From Homoserinimonas sp. OAct 916 (GTDB lineage Bacteria > Actinomycetota > Actinomycetes > Actinomycetales > Microbacteriaceae), in contig NZ_QJHB01000001.1 of the NCBI RefSeq assembly GCF_003260275.1, positions 372,001 through 436,000 of the forward strand: a stretch of DNA of 64,000 bases, given 5' to 3'. Below the pieces are notes generated by a model that had not been told where the DNA came from, did not search any database, and was given only the letters and a program-made list of their open reading frames with translations. A program made the translations under genes and the position numbers. Below, one piece after another: positions 16,546-25,528 of the stretch. Position 1 is the first letter of the stretch; each line of letters starts with the position of its first letter.

Positions 16546-17763
16546 TCAGAGCACGCCCTCGTCCGCCGCTTCGGCAGTGGCGGCTCCGCCTGGGCGCGGG
16601 TGCCGCGGCTCGCGCCGCGGATCCTTCAAGGAGATGGTGAGCAACAGCGCGATGATGGGAAGTCCGATCAGGATGCTCAGGGCCGCCCGCAGGCTGGTGG
16701 CATCAGCGATTGCTCCGAGCAGCGGGCTGAACAGCCCGCCGACCGTCACCGCCAACCCGACAGTCACCCCGCTCGCCGTGCCGATTCGATTCGGCAGGTA
16801 ATCCTGGCCGAGGATGACGAAGACCGCGAACGGCATGAATACCGCCACCCCCGCGAGCACCGTGAACCCCATCGCCACCGGCCAGTTCGGGGCCAGGACG
16901 ATGCCTGCCACTGCCGGGATCGCGAGCACGAATCCGACCCTGATACTGCGCAGCCGCCCCGCACGGTCGGCCAGCCAGCCGCCGAGGAGGGTGCCCACTG
17001 CCCCGGAGAGCAGGAACACGGTCAGTGCGGCGCCACCGGTCACCACGTCGACACCGAGCTCGTGGATGAAATACAGGGCGAGGAACGAGGTGAGCCCGAA
17101 GAAGAGAATTGATCGCACCACGACGACCGCCGTCAACTGCAGGAATGCTGGCCAATTGTCGGTTCCACTCGGTAGCCGCACCGGCCGCTTCGCGCCGGCC
17201 CGGCCGTCGAGAACAGTTCCGAGGCGCAGCACCAGAATGCCTGCCATCACAATCGCAGGGATGATCAGCAGCACGGTGCCTCGCAGCCCGGTCGCCAGCA
17301 GCAACGGGGTCGCGATCAACGCGCCGAGGGCGAACCCGATATTACCGCCGAGCGCGAACACACTCATTGCCCGGTTGCTGTCGCCCGATGCCTGCCTGGC
17401 CGCTCGCGCTGCCTCCGGGTGGAACGCGGCCACCCCGAGCCCCGACACCGCGATCAGCAACCAGGTGGTGACGTAGTCGCCCATCAGCCCGACCAGGCCC
17501 ACCCCGACCGCCGCGATGAGCATTCCGACCGGAATCATCCAGCGCCGTGGCCGGCGATCACCCAACCAGCCGAACGCGGGCTGCGCCACCGACGAGAGCA
17601 CGGTGGCTGCAAGGGTGAGGCCGGCCACAGCGGCGTAGCTGTAGTTTCTCTCGGCAACCAGGAACGGCAACAGCGCGGGCACCACACCCTGATAGAGGTC
17701 GTCGACCACATGCGCCGAGCTCATCAGCGCGACCCCGCGCCGATTCACCCGGGCGGCACTCAT
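16546..17763 (-). CDS. MFS exporter, fosmidomycin-resistance (Fsr) type
   Basis: A 405-residue major-facilitator protein with about 12 helices. The opening LMSSAHVVDDLYQGVVPALL and the loop GDRRPRRWMIPVG after helix 2 match the Fsr branch of drug exporters. HPEAARAARQAS between helices 4 and 5 is also characteristic of that branch. The frame is open to 17784, but the ATG at 17763 overlaps the stop of the upstream Lrp gene by 4 nt (ATGA), so it is chosen and the pair are translationally coupled. The Lrp/AsnC partner suggests export of an amino acid or related compound. Drug resistance is only a family association. Confidence 0.87.
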   Translation of the reverse strand: MSAARVNRRGVALMSSAHVVDDLYQGVVPALLPFLVAERNYSYAAVAGLTLAATVLSSVAQPAFGWLGDRRPRRWMIPVGMLIAAVGVGLVGLMGDYVTTWLLIAVSGLGVAAFHPEAARAARQASGDSNRAMSVFALGGNIGFALGALIATPLLLATGLRGTVLLIIPAIVMAGILVLRLGTVLDGRAGAKRPVRLPSGTDNWPAFLQLTAVVVVRSILFFGLTSFLALYFIHELGVDVVTGGAALTVFLLSGAVGTLLGGWLADRAGRLRSIRVGFVLAIPAVAGIVLAPNWPVAMGFTVLAGVAVFMPFAVFVILGQDYLPNRIGTASGVTVGLAVTVGGLFSPLLGAIADATSLRAALSILIGLPIIALLLTISLKDPRREPRHPRPGGAATAEAADEGVL

Positions 17764-18233
17764 TCGCTGCTGGTGGCCGCCCACACCAGGGGGAGGGCGC
17801 GCGCGGGGATCTGGGAGTCCAACACGATGACGGTGGAGGTTCTGGTGACCCGGGTGTCGCTGACCACCTGGTCGATCACTCGTTGCAGGTCGCTGTTGGA
17901 TGTGGCGACGACCCGCAGCAAGAGGTCGCCGGGGCCGGTGATGGTATGCGCCTCGAGCACCTCCGGGATGCCCGCCAGATGCTCGATCACCTGCAGGTCG
18001 CGCTCACCCTGGGAGATCTCGGCGGTGATGAATGCCATCACCGGGTAGCCGAGACCGGCCGGGTCTATGGTTGGCGCGAAGTCTTTGATGACCCCGTTCT
18101 TCAGCAGGCGGTCGAGCCGGGCCTGAGCCGTTCCACGGGCCACACCCAGCCTTCTGGAGAGCTCGAACACCCCGAGTCTGGGCTCGGTGGTGAGCAGGTC
18201 GATCAGCCGGGCGTCAAGCTCGTCGATCGCCAT
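17760..18233 (-). CDS. Lrp/AsnC-family transcriptional regulator
   Basis: A 157-residue regulator with an N-terminal helix-turn-helix (residues 4-60, LIDLLTTEPRLGVFELSRRL then LGVARGTAQARLDRLLKNGV) and a C-terminal RAM ligand domain (about 75-150, with AHTITGPGDLLLRVVA). Lrp/AsnC proteins form dimers to octamers and respond to amino acids. AGGAGG lies 8 nt before the ATG. It is the first gene of a two-gene unit with the MFS exporter, so it probably controls that exporter and itself. Long direct repeats upstream may be its targets. Confidence 0.92.
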   Translation of the reverse strand: MAIDELDARLIDLLTTEPRLGVFELSRRLGVARGTAQARLDRLLKNGVIKDFAPTIDPAGLGYPVMAFITAEISQGERDLQVIEHLAGIPEVLEAHTITGPGDLLLRVVATSNSDLQRVIDQVVSDTRVTRTSTVIVLDSQIPARALPLVWAATSSE

Positions 18234-18416
18234 GGCCCGCCCTCCTGTCTCCTCCAGTGTATTGCGGCCGTGTAACCGCTACCGTTCCCTTCTGCTCGGC
18301 CCCGCACTCGTCGACGCTCCACTTGCTCGGCCCCGCACGCCTCCACCCGCACTCACCACATTCAGCCGCCGAGAGGTGAGTAGATGGGGTTATCCCACAA
18401 GTATTTCCCCAACGAC
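18234..18416 (-). promoter_or_regulatory. lrp promoter region with 31-bp-spaced direct repeats
   Basis: On the minus strand TACACT (18261-18256) is a candidate -10, 22 nt before the lrp ATG. TGCTCGGCCCCGCA occurs twice in the same orientation at 18293-18306 and 18324-18337, a spacing of 31 bp, close to three helical turns. Such phased sites suit an Lrp-type protein that wraps DNA. Confidence 0.35.
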
Positions 18417-18572
18417 TGCACTCTCGACGAAAGGGACAACCGCACTCTCGACGAAAGGGACAACTGCACTCTCGACGAAAGGAAGTACTGCACTCTCGAC
18501 GAAAGAAACTACTGCACTCTCGACGAAAGGGACAACTGCACTCTCGACAGCACGAACTGGGATGACCCGTGA
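18384..18572 (+). CDS. doubtful repeat-encoded octapeptide ORF
   Basis: A 62-codon frame starting at ATG 18384, with GAGAGGTGAG ending 3 nt upstream. Because the 24-bp DNA unit is a multiple of three, it encodes the octapeptide CTLDERDN about five times. The cysteine spacing is regular (every 8 residues). The frame exists because of the repeat, other frames are also open, and no family is recognised, so it may not be translated. Confidence 0.15.
   Translation: MGLSHKYFPNDCTLDERDNRTLDERDNCTLDERKYCTLDERNYCTLDERDNCTLDSTNWDDP
18417..18548. repeat. 24-bp tandem repeat, 5.5 units
   Basis: Units of 24 bp start at 18417, 18441, 18465, 18489 and 18513, with a half unit to 18548. All share GCACTCTCGACGAAAG; the last 8 bases vary (GGACAAC, GAAGTAC, AAACTAC). 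Units are contiguous with no spacers. The array lies 48 bases beyond the asd stop and about 180 bases upstream of lrp. Function unknown. Confidence 0.85.
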
Positions 18573-18596
18573 GCCGGACCCAGGGTGGGCGGCGGC

Positions 18597-19700
<1,104 letters not shown>

Positions 19701-19767
19701 CTAACTGCTCGTGCTCGATGGGTGTCGCGACTGACGAGCGTCGCGCCCGGTTGTCTTGTGTCGGCGG

Positions 19768-21057
19768 CTAGCGCCCCGTACCGCCGTGCACGATTGCCTC
19801 GACGTCGGAGTCGAGTCCGAACGCCGTGTGCACGGCCCGAATCGCCTCGTTGATCATGTCGGCCCTCGTGACCACCGAAATGCGGATCTCACTCGTCGAG
19901 ATCATCTCAATGTTAATGCCGGCGCCGGCGAGCGCGCTGAACAACTTCGCTGAGACCCCGGCGTTCACGCGCATTCCTGCCCCGACCACCGCGAGTTTCG
20001 CGATCTGGTCGTCGTACTGCAGTCTCCGGAACCCGATTTCCTCCTGCGCAGCGGTCAATGCGGTCAGCACCGTCTGGCCGTCGTCGGTCGGCAGGGTGAA
20101 GGAGATGTCGACCGTGCCGGTCTTCGAGCCGGAGACGTTCTGCACGATCATGTCAATATTCACGTTCGTGCGGGCCACCGCGTCGAAGACGGCCGCAGCC
20201 TTGCCCGGAATATCCGGCAATTCGAGCACGGTGATCTTCGCCTCGTTCAGATCGGTCGCGATACCGACGACAATCGGTTCTTCCATCTGGCCCTCACCAC
20301 TTCCACTTGTAGCCTGCAACACGTCTGGGTCATAGACGAGTGTTCCCTCGTCATTGCTGTACGACGATCGAACACGCAGCGTGACCCCGTGCCTCCTGGC
20401 ATATTCCACTGCCCGTATATAAAGAATCTTCGCCCCCGCCGCGGCGAGTTCGAGCATCTCCTCGCTCGTGATGCGCTCTATCTTGCTGGCGCGCGGCACC
20501 ATGCGCGGGTCGGCCGTGAAGATTCCGTCTACGTCGGTGTAGATCTCGCAGATCTCTGCGTTGAGGGCGGCGGCCATTGCCACCGCCGTGGTATCGGACC
20601 CGCCGCGCCCGAGCGTCGTGATGTCCTTGGTATCCCTGCTGAAACCCTGAAAGCCGGCCACAATGACGATCGCGCCTTCATCGAGCGCCTCTCGAACGCG
20701 CACCGGTGTCACGTCGACGATACGTGCCGAGCCATGGCGCGCATCCGTGATCATGCCCGCCTGGCTGCCGGTGAACGACCGGGCGTCGTAGCCCATGCTC
20801 TTGATGGTCATGGCGAGCAGCGCCATCGAGATGCGCTCCCCCGCGGTCAGCAGCATGTCGAGTTCCCGCGGGGCTGGAATCGGAGCCACCTCATGCGCCA
20901 GGTCCAGCAGCTCATCGGTGCTGTCCCCCATGGCCGACACCGCGACGACAACTTCGTTACCAGATCGGTGCGTGTCAACGATTCGCTTCGCAACGCGTTT
21001 GATGCTTTCGGCATCACTCAGCGATGATCCGCCATACTTCTGCACGATCAAGCCCAC
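19768..21057 (-). CDS. lysC: aspartate kinase
   Basis: Phosphorylates aspartate, the first step of the lysine/threonine/methionine pathway. The kinase domain opens [19 protein letters not shown], with GSQAGMITD and [16 protein letters not shown] further on. Two ACT domains fill the C-terminal 160 residues (from about 265) and carry the usual allosteric sites. Length is 429, similar to the actinobacterial lysine- and threonine-sensitive enzyme. The GTG start has GGGAG 8 nt upstream, and TAGAAT (minus strand, 21103-21098) is a likely -10. asd follows directly. Some actinobacteria make a separate beta subunit from an internal start; this was not tested here. Confidence 0.96.
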   Translation of the reverse strand: MGLIVQKYGGSSLSDAESIKRVAKRIVDTHRSGNEVVVAVSAMGDSTDELLDLAHEVAPIPAPRELDMLLTAGERISMALLAMTIKSMGYDARSFTGSQAGMITDARHGSARIVDVTPVRVREALDEGAIVIVAGFQGFSRDTKDITTLGRGGSDTTAVAMAAALNAEICEIYTDVDGIFTADPRMVPRASKIERITSEEMLELAAAGAKILYIRAVEYARRHGVTLRVRSSYSNDEGTLVYDPDVLQATSGSGEGQMEEPIVVGIATDLNEAKITVLELPDIPGKAAAVFDAVARTNVNIDMIVQNVSGSKTGTVDISFTLPTDDGQTVLTALTAAQEEIGFRRLQYDDQIAKLAVVGAGMRVNAGVSAKLFSALAGAGINIEMISTSEIRISVVTRADMINEAIRAVHTAFGLDSDVEAIVHGGTGR

Positions 21058-21097
21058 TTGACAAACTCCCGAATCGTTCCAGTGTCATCGATGTCTC

Positions 21098-21103
21098 ATT
21101 CTA
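21098..21103 (-). promoter_or_regulatory. putative -10 of lysC-asd
   Basis: TAGAAT on the minus strand, 41 nt before the lysC GTG, in the 106-base gap after recR. The -35 is weak. No riboswitch-like structure was seen in the short leader. Confidence 0.4.
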
Positions 21104-21163
21104 GAGTGTGACTGAGAGACCGGAATCACCGATTGCCGCCGTGTGGCCCGCTGGAGGTAGTGG

Positions 21164-21760
21164 TCAGGTGACGACGCGGCGCCCCTCGAACGCACGCCCA
21201 AGAGTCACCTCGTCGGCATATTCCAGGTCGCCGCCGACCGGGAGCCCCGAAGCAAGCCTGCTGACAGTGAGCCCGATCGTACTGAGCAGCCTGGACAGAT
21301 AGGCGGCGGTTGCCTCGCCCTCGAGGTTGGGATCGGTCGCGATGATCACCTCGGAAACCGTGCCGTTGGCCAGACGCTGCATCAATTCTCGGATGCGGAG
21401 GTCGTCGGGGCCGATTCCCTCGATCGGGCTGATCGCCCCTCCGAGTACGTGGTACAGTCCGCGGAACTCGCGGGTGCGCTCGATCGCCACGACGTCTTTG
21501 GCCTCTTCCACGACACAGATCAGGCTGGGGTCGCGCCGTGGGTCACGGCAGATCGTACAGGTCTCCTGTTCGCAGACGTTTCCGCAGATGGAGCAGAAGC
21601 GTACCTTGTCGCGCACCTCGATCAGCACCTCGGCGAGCCGGGTGACATCGAAATTCTTGGTCTGCAGAATGTGGAACGCAATGCGCTGGGCCGATTTGGG
21701 CCCGATGCCGGGCAGTCTGCCCAACTCGTCAATCAGTTCCTGAACGATCCCCTCGTACAT
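21164..21760 (-). CDS. recR: recombination mediator protein RecR
   Basis: A 198-residue DNA-repair protein that, with RecF and RecO, loads RecA on gaps. Its parts appear in order: helix-hairpin-helix [20 protein letters not shown] (residues 13-32), a four-cysteine zinc finger [16 protein letters not shown], and a Toprim domain starting [16 protein letters not shown]. The length is normal. It begins 3 bases after the dnaX stop, the usual dnaX-recR pairing, so the two are probably translated from one message. Confidence 0.97.
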   Translation of the reverse strand: MYEGIVQELIDELGRLPGIGPKSAQRIAFHILQTKNFDVTRLAEVLIEVRDKVRFCSICGNVCEQETCTICRDPRRDPSLICVVEEAKDVVAIERTREFRGLYHVLGGAISPIEGIGPDDLRIRELMQRLANGTVSEVIIATDPNLEGEATAAYLSRLLSTIGLTVSRLASGLPVGGDLEYADEVTLGRAFEGRRVVT

Positions 21761-21763
21761 CGG

Positions 21764-24211
21764 TTACCCTCCTCCGGGGCCGAAACCGGTGAATCCCCGG
21801 TCTGCCTGGTCACGTTCGACCGTCTGTTCCTCGAGGAAGGTCGCGCCCAGGATCTCGCGCACCACTGACTCCCCATACCGCTGCCGTTGGGCGCTCGGGG
21901 CGGGATTCACCGCCCGATCGGATGCCTGGTCAGCAGCTGGTGCCGCCTGAGCGGCTGAAACCGGTGCTGGTGCTGGTGCTGGTGCTGGTGCTGCAGCCTT
22001 CGGCGCCTCGGTCACCTTGTGCGTTGAAGCGTGTGCCTGGTCACCGGGGTTGTCTGCCCAGGGCTCGTACGGGGCGTCGTCATCCGAGACCGGCCAGGCG
22101 TCGTCAGCTTCGGCCGGTGACGGTGCTGGCCGAGACGAGTCTCGGGGGTTTCCCGATGCTTTCGGTTCAGTTCGAGCTTCTGGTGGCATCGATTCTGTCG
22201 GGGTTGTTGCCACCGATGGAGTCTGCGGCCGCGCTGATTCGGTTTGTGCGGCGTCGGACTGTGCGGAGCCCGGCTGGGGTATCGCCACCACGTCCCAACT
22301 GGCCATTGTCTGGGTGCGTAATCCCCCTGCGGGCGTGGCCTCTGTTGAGGCACCCGCCGATGGGGCACCGGTTGCGGGTTGTGGGTGTGCCTGCTGGATG
22401 GGCGGCACGAGAGCCTTCGGCATTTCAGCCTTGGCATCGGTGGCCGGGGAATCCTGCTCAGCCGTGGGAACGGCGGCCGCAGAAGCGGCGGCTGAAACAT
22501 CGCCGTCGACGACGGCGACAAGTTTCGGCTGGAAGCCGAGAACCTGCTGCACCGCCGCCTTGAGCAGGTCGCCGATCCCCTCGCCCGGCTTCGAGCGCTG
22601 TTTGAGGCCCTCGACGTCGCGCTGGCTGGGGAACGCGAGAACGAGCACATCCGATTCACGCAGCTCGCGCACGTGCGCCGTCGACAACACCATCCACGCG
22701 CCGCGCTTGGACTTCTGCACGACTTCGAGAACCTGGGGCCAGGCGTCCCTCAATTGTTGAACCGTCACGGGGCCGACCGAAGTGGCCGCAGCCGCCGGGG
22801 CAGGCGTGGCTTCCGCAGACGCAACCTTGGCAGAGGGCGCATCCGCCGACGGAGTTTCGGTCGGTGCGGTCGTGGCGGAAGCGCTCGCGGCGGAAGCGCT
22901 CATGGCCGCTGGGGCAGCGGCGGGCCCTGCCGCCGGAGCAGATCGTGTGGCGCCGGTCGTCACCGGGGCGGCCTGCGTCGGTGCGGCAGAAACTGAGTCG
23001 GGGTCTGCAACTGAGGTTGCGGTGCGGCGATCGGCGGCGGGGCCGTCAACGACCCCGATCCTGCGCTCCAGACGCTCCAACCGGGCGGCGAGACCCTGTT
23101 CGGAGGTGTCGTGCGAGCTGATCAGCGTGCGGGCGATCATCAGTTCGAGGTGCAGCCTCGGGGAGGTGGCCCCGGTCATCTCCGTGAGCGCGGCGTTGAC
23201 GATGTCTGCGGTGCGAGACAGCGCCGCTTGGCCGAACGACGAGGCCTGGCTCGCCATCCGATCCAATGCGTCTTGGGGAATGCCGCGCAGAACCACACTG
23301 GCGTTCTCGTTGGTGGCGGCCACGACAATCAGGTCGCGCAGACGCTCGAGCAGATCCTCGACGAAACGACGGGGATCCTGCCCGGTCTGGATCACGCGGT
23401 CAACGGCGCCGAACGCCGCAGCGGAATCACGCATGCCGATCGCCTCGACCACCTCGTCAAGCAGCGCCGCGTGCGTGTAACCGAGCAGGGCGACTGCCCG
23501 TTCGTAGCTGACGCTGTCTGCGTCGGAGCCGGCGATCAACTGGTCGAGCAGTGACAGCGTGTCACGTGGCGAACCGCCGCCGGCCCGCACCACCAGCGGA
23601 AGCACCCCGGGAGCCACGCTCATCTTCTCGTTGTCGCACATCAACTGCACGTAGTCGAGCATCTGCGCGGGCGGCACGAGCCGGAACGGGTAATGATGCG
23701 TGCGTGAGCGGATGGTGCCGATCACCTTGTCGGGCTCGGTGGTGGCGAAGATGAACTTGATGTGCTCGGGTGGCTCTTCAACAATCTTCAGCAGGGCGTT
23801 GAAACCCTGCGGGGTGACCATGTGCGCCTCGTCGAGGATGAAGATCTTGTAACGGTCGCGGGCGGGCGCGAACACGGCGCGCTCGCGGATGTCCCGCGCG
23901 TCGTCGACCCCGTTGTGGCTGGCGGCATCGATCTCGACCACATCGAGAGAGCCCCCGCCGTCACGGCTGAGCTCGATACAACTGGGGCACACACCGCACG
24001 GCGTATCGGTTGGCCCCTCGACACAGTTCAGGCAGCGGGCGAGAATACGCGCCGATGTCGTCTTGCCGCACCCGCGAGGCCCGCTGAACAGGTAGGCGTG
24101 ATTGACCCGATTGGTGCGCAGTGCGGTCATCAGCGGATCGGTCACCTGCGACTGGCCGATCATCTCGGCGAACGTCTCTGGCCGGTACCGGCGATAAAGG
24201 GCTGTAACCAC
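21764..24211 (-). CDS. dnaX: DNA polymerase III subunit gamma/tau
   Basis: An 815-residue clamp-loader ATPase. VTALYRRYRPETFAEMIGQ opens the protein, GPRGCGKTTSARILARCLNC carries the Walker A site and first zinc cysteine, and CGVCPSC completes the zinc module. DEAHM and FATTEPDKVIGTIRSR are the Walker B and sensor regions. After about residue 395 comes a long Ala/Pro-rich tail, with a globular stretch around residues 480-560 (VTVQQLRDAWPQVLEVV) as in actinobacterial tau. No A-rich frameshift heptamer was noticed, so a short gamma form is not predicted. It starts 3 bases after the ackA stop. Confidence 0.97.
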   Translation of the reverse strand: MVTALYRRYRPETFAEMIGQSQVTDPLMTALRTNRVNHAYLFSGPRGCGKTTSARILARCLNCVEGPTDTPCGVCPSCIELSRDGGGSLDVVEIDAASHNGVDDARDIRERAVFAPARDRYKIFILDEAHMVTPQGFNALLKIVEEPPEHIKFIFATTEPDKVIGTIRSRTHHYPFRLVPPAQMLDYVQLMCDNEKMSVAPGVLPLVVRAGGGSPRDTLSLLDQLIAGSDADSVSYERAVALLGYTHAALLDEVVEAIGMRDSAAAFGAVDRVIQTGQDPRRFVEDLLERLRDLIVVAATNENASVVLRGIPQDALDRMASQASSFGQAALSRTADIVNAALTEMTGATSPRLHLELMIARTLISSHDTSEQGLAARLERLERRIGVVDGPAADRRTATSVADPDSVSAAPTQAAPVTTGATRSAPAAGPAAAPAAMSASAASASATTAPTETPSADAPSAKVASAEATPAPAAAATSVGPVTVQQLRDAWPQVLEVVQKSKRGAWMVLSTAHVRELRESDVLVLAFPSQRDVEGLKQRSKPGEGIGDLLKAAVQQVLGFQPKLVAVVDGDVSAAASAAAVPTAEQDSPATDAKAEMPKALVPPIQQAHPQPATGAPSAGASTEATPAGGLRTQTMASWDVVAIPQPGSAQSDAAQTESARPQTPSVATTPTESMPPEARTEPKASGNPRDSSRPAPSPAEADDAWPVSDDDAPYEPWADNPGDQAHASTHKVTEAPKAAAPAPAPAPAPVSAAQAAPAADQASDRAVNPAPSAQRQRYGESVVREILGATFLEEQTVERDQADRGFTGFGPGGG
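21963..21992. repeat. hexanucleotide microsatellite inside dnaX
   Basis: GTGCTG is repeated five times in tandem (plus strand), coding for an Ala-Pro alternation in the flexible tail. A length change of one unit would keep the frame. Confidence 0.7.
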
Positions 24212-24214
24212 GAG

Positions 24215-25528
24215 TCAATCGTAGCCGGGGTCACTGACAGCGCGCCCCGGGGCCTCGACCACCGACAGCGTCTGCCGGGCGATCTCCAATTCCTCGTTCG
24301 TGGGGACCACCAGAACGGCGACCGCGGAGTCATCTGCAGAGATTCGTCGGATCTCCCGGGATGCGTCTTCGTTGCGTCTGCTGTCGATACGGACGCCCAG
24401 GCTTTCCAGCCCGGCCAACGCCCGGCCGCGGATCAAGGCGTTGTTCTCACCCACCCCGGCGGTGAACACGATCGCGTCCACCCGGCCCAACTGCGCATAG
24501 TACGCGCCGACATAGGCCTTCAGCCGGTGCAGGTACACCTCAAGCGCGTTCACCGCAGCGGGGTCTCCCACAGCTGCCGCCGCCAGGACGTCGCGCATGT
24601 CACCGGTGCCGGCCATCCCCAGCAGGCCGCTCGACCTGTTGAGCAGGGTGTCGAGTTGTTCGATGCCGAGCCCCGCCTTGCGGTGCAGGTGGAACAGCAC
24701 CGCCGGGTCGATGTCGCCCGAGCGGGTACCCATCACGAGGCCTTCCAACGGGGTCATCCCCATCGAGGTCTCCACCGATCGTCCGCCTTTGACCGCGCAG
24801 GCCGAAGCGCCGTTTCCGAGATGCAGAACGATCGTATTCGTCTGCTCCAACGACCGGTCGAGGAACGCAGCCGCAGCTTCCGACACGAATTTGTGGCTGG
24901 TGCCATGGAACCCGTAACGACGCACCCCGTGGTCGGCGGCCAATCGGGCGTCGATCGCATAGGAATAGGCGGCCGGAGACAGCGAGTGATGAAAGGCGGT
25001 GTCAAAGACCGCCACATGGGGGAGGTTCGGGAAGGTGACCTGCGCCGCGTGGATCCCGGCCAGGTTGGGCGGGTTGTGCAGTGGGGCCAACGAGCTGAGA
25101 AGGTCGATCTCACGCCGCACCCGCTCGTCGATCAGAGTGGGTTCGACAAAGCGCTCCCCCCCGTGAACGACCCTGTGGCCGATGGCGACGGGTGGCATCT
25201 GGTCGAGGTCAGGACCGTGCTTGCGGAATGCCGCCAACATTGCCGCGAACCCCGCAGTATGGTCGGCGATCGGCAACCGTGAGACATGCTCCACGGCTTC
25301 ATCCGCCGTCACAGTGGCCGCCTCAGTGGCGCCGGCCTCAGTGGTGGCCGCCTCAGTGGTGGCCGCCTCAGTGGTGGCCGCCTCAGTGGCAGATCGGTGC
25401 CGGCTGAGACCGATGTTCTCACCGATGCGTTCAATCAGGCCGGTGGCGAGCATCCGTTCGTCGGCGGCGTCGATCAATTGGTATTTGATCGAGGAGGATC
25501 CACAGTTGACGACGAGGATCGATCTCAT
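24215..25528 (-). CDS. ackA: acetate kinase with repeat insertion
   Basis: Interconverts acetyl phosphate and ADP with acetate and ATP. The N-terminal signature ILVVNCGSSSIKYQLID, the middle HRVVHGGERF and the second signature GMTPLEGLVMGTRSGDIDP are intact, so the enzyme should work. The protein is 437 residues, about 35 more than usual. The extra length lies near residues 45-70, where five 15-bp DNA units encode TEAAT repeats. The start overlaps the pta stop by 4 nt (ATGA), a tight pta-ackA unit. dnaX follows within 3 bases, an unusual neighbour that ties replication and acetate metabolism to one transcript. Confidence 0.95.
   Translation of the reverse strand: MRSILVVNCGSSSIKYQLIDAADERMLATGLIERIGENIGLSRHRSATEAATTEAATTEAATTEAGATEAATVTADEAVEHVSRLPIADHTAGFAAMLAAFRKHGPDLDQMPPVAIGHRVVHGGERFVEPTLIDERVRREIDLLSSLAPLHNPPNLAGIHAAQVTFPNLPHVAVFDTAFHHSLSPAAYSYAIDARLAADHGVRRYGFHGTSHKFVSEAAAAFLDRSLEQTNTIVLHLGNGASACAVKGGRSVETSMGMTPLEGLVMGTRSGDIDPAVLFHLHRKAGLGIEQLDTLLNRSSGLLGMAGTGDMRDVLAAAAVGDPAAVNALEVYLHRLKAYVGAYYAQLGRVDAIVFTAGVGENNALIRGRALAGLESLGVRIDSRRNEDASREIRRISADDSAVAVLVVPTNEELEIARQTLSVVEAPGRAVSDPGYD
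25321..25395. repeat. 15-bp in-frame tandem repeat in ackA
   Basis: Five units of 15 bp, CCTCAGTGGTGGCCG and variants, start at 25321; the middle three (25336-25380) are identical. Read on the minus strand they encode the pentapeptide TEAAT in series. Confidence 0.85.

Noticed and set aside
18417-18548. 24-bp repeats as a CRISPR array
   Set aside because: Units are contiguous without unique spacers and no cas gene is present.
21058-21163. Lysine riboswitch before lysC
   Set aside because: The gap of 106 bases is too short and shows no such multi-stem pattern.
21764-24211. Programmed frameshift in dnaX
   Set aside because: No A-rich slippery heptamer was seen in this GC-rich gene.
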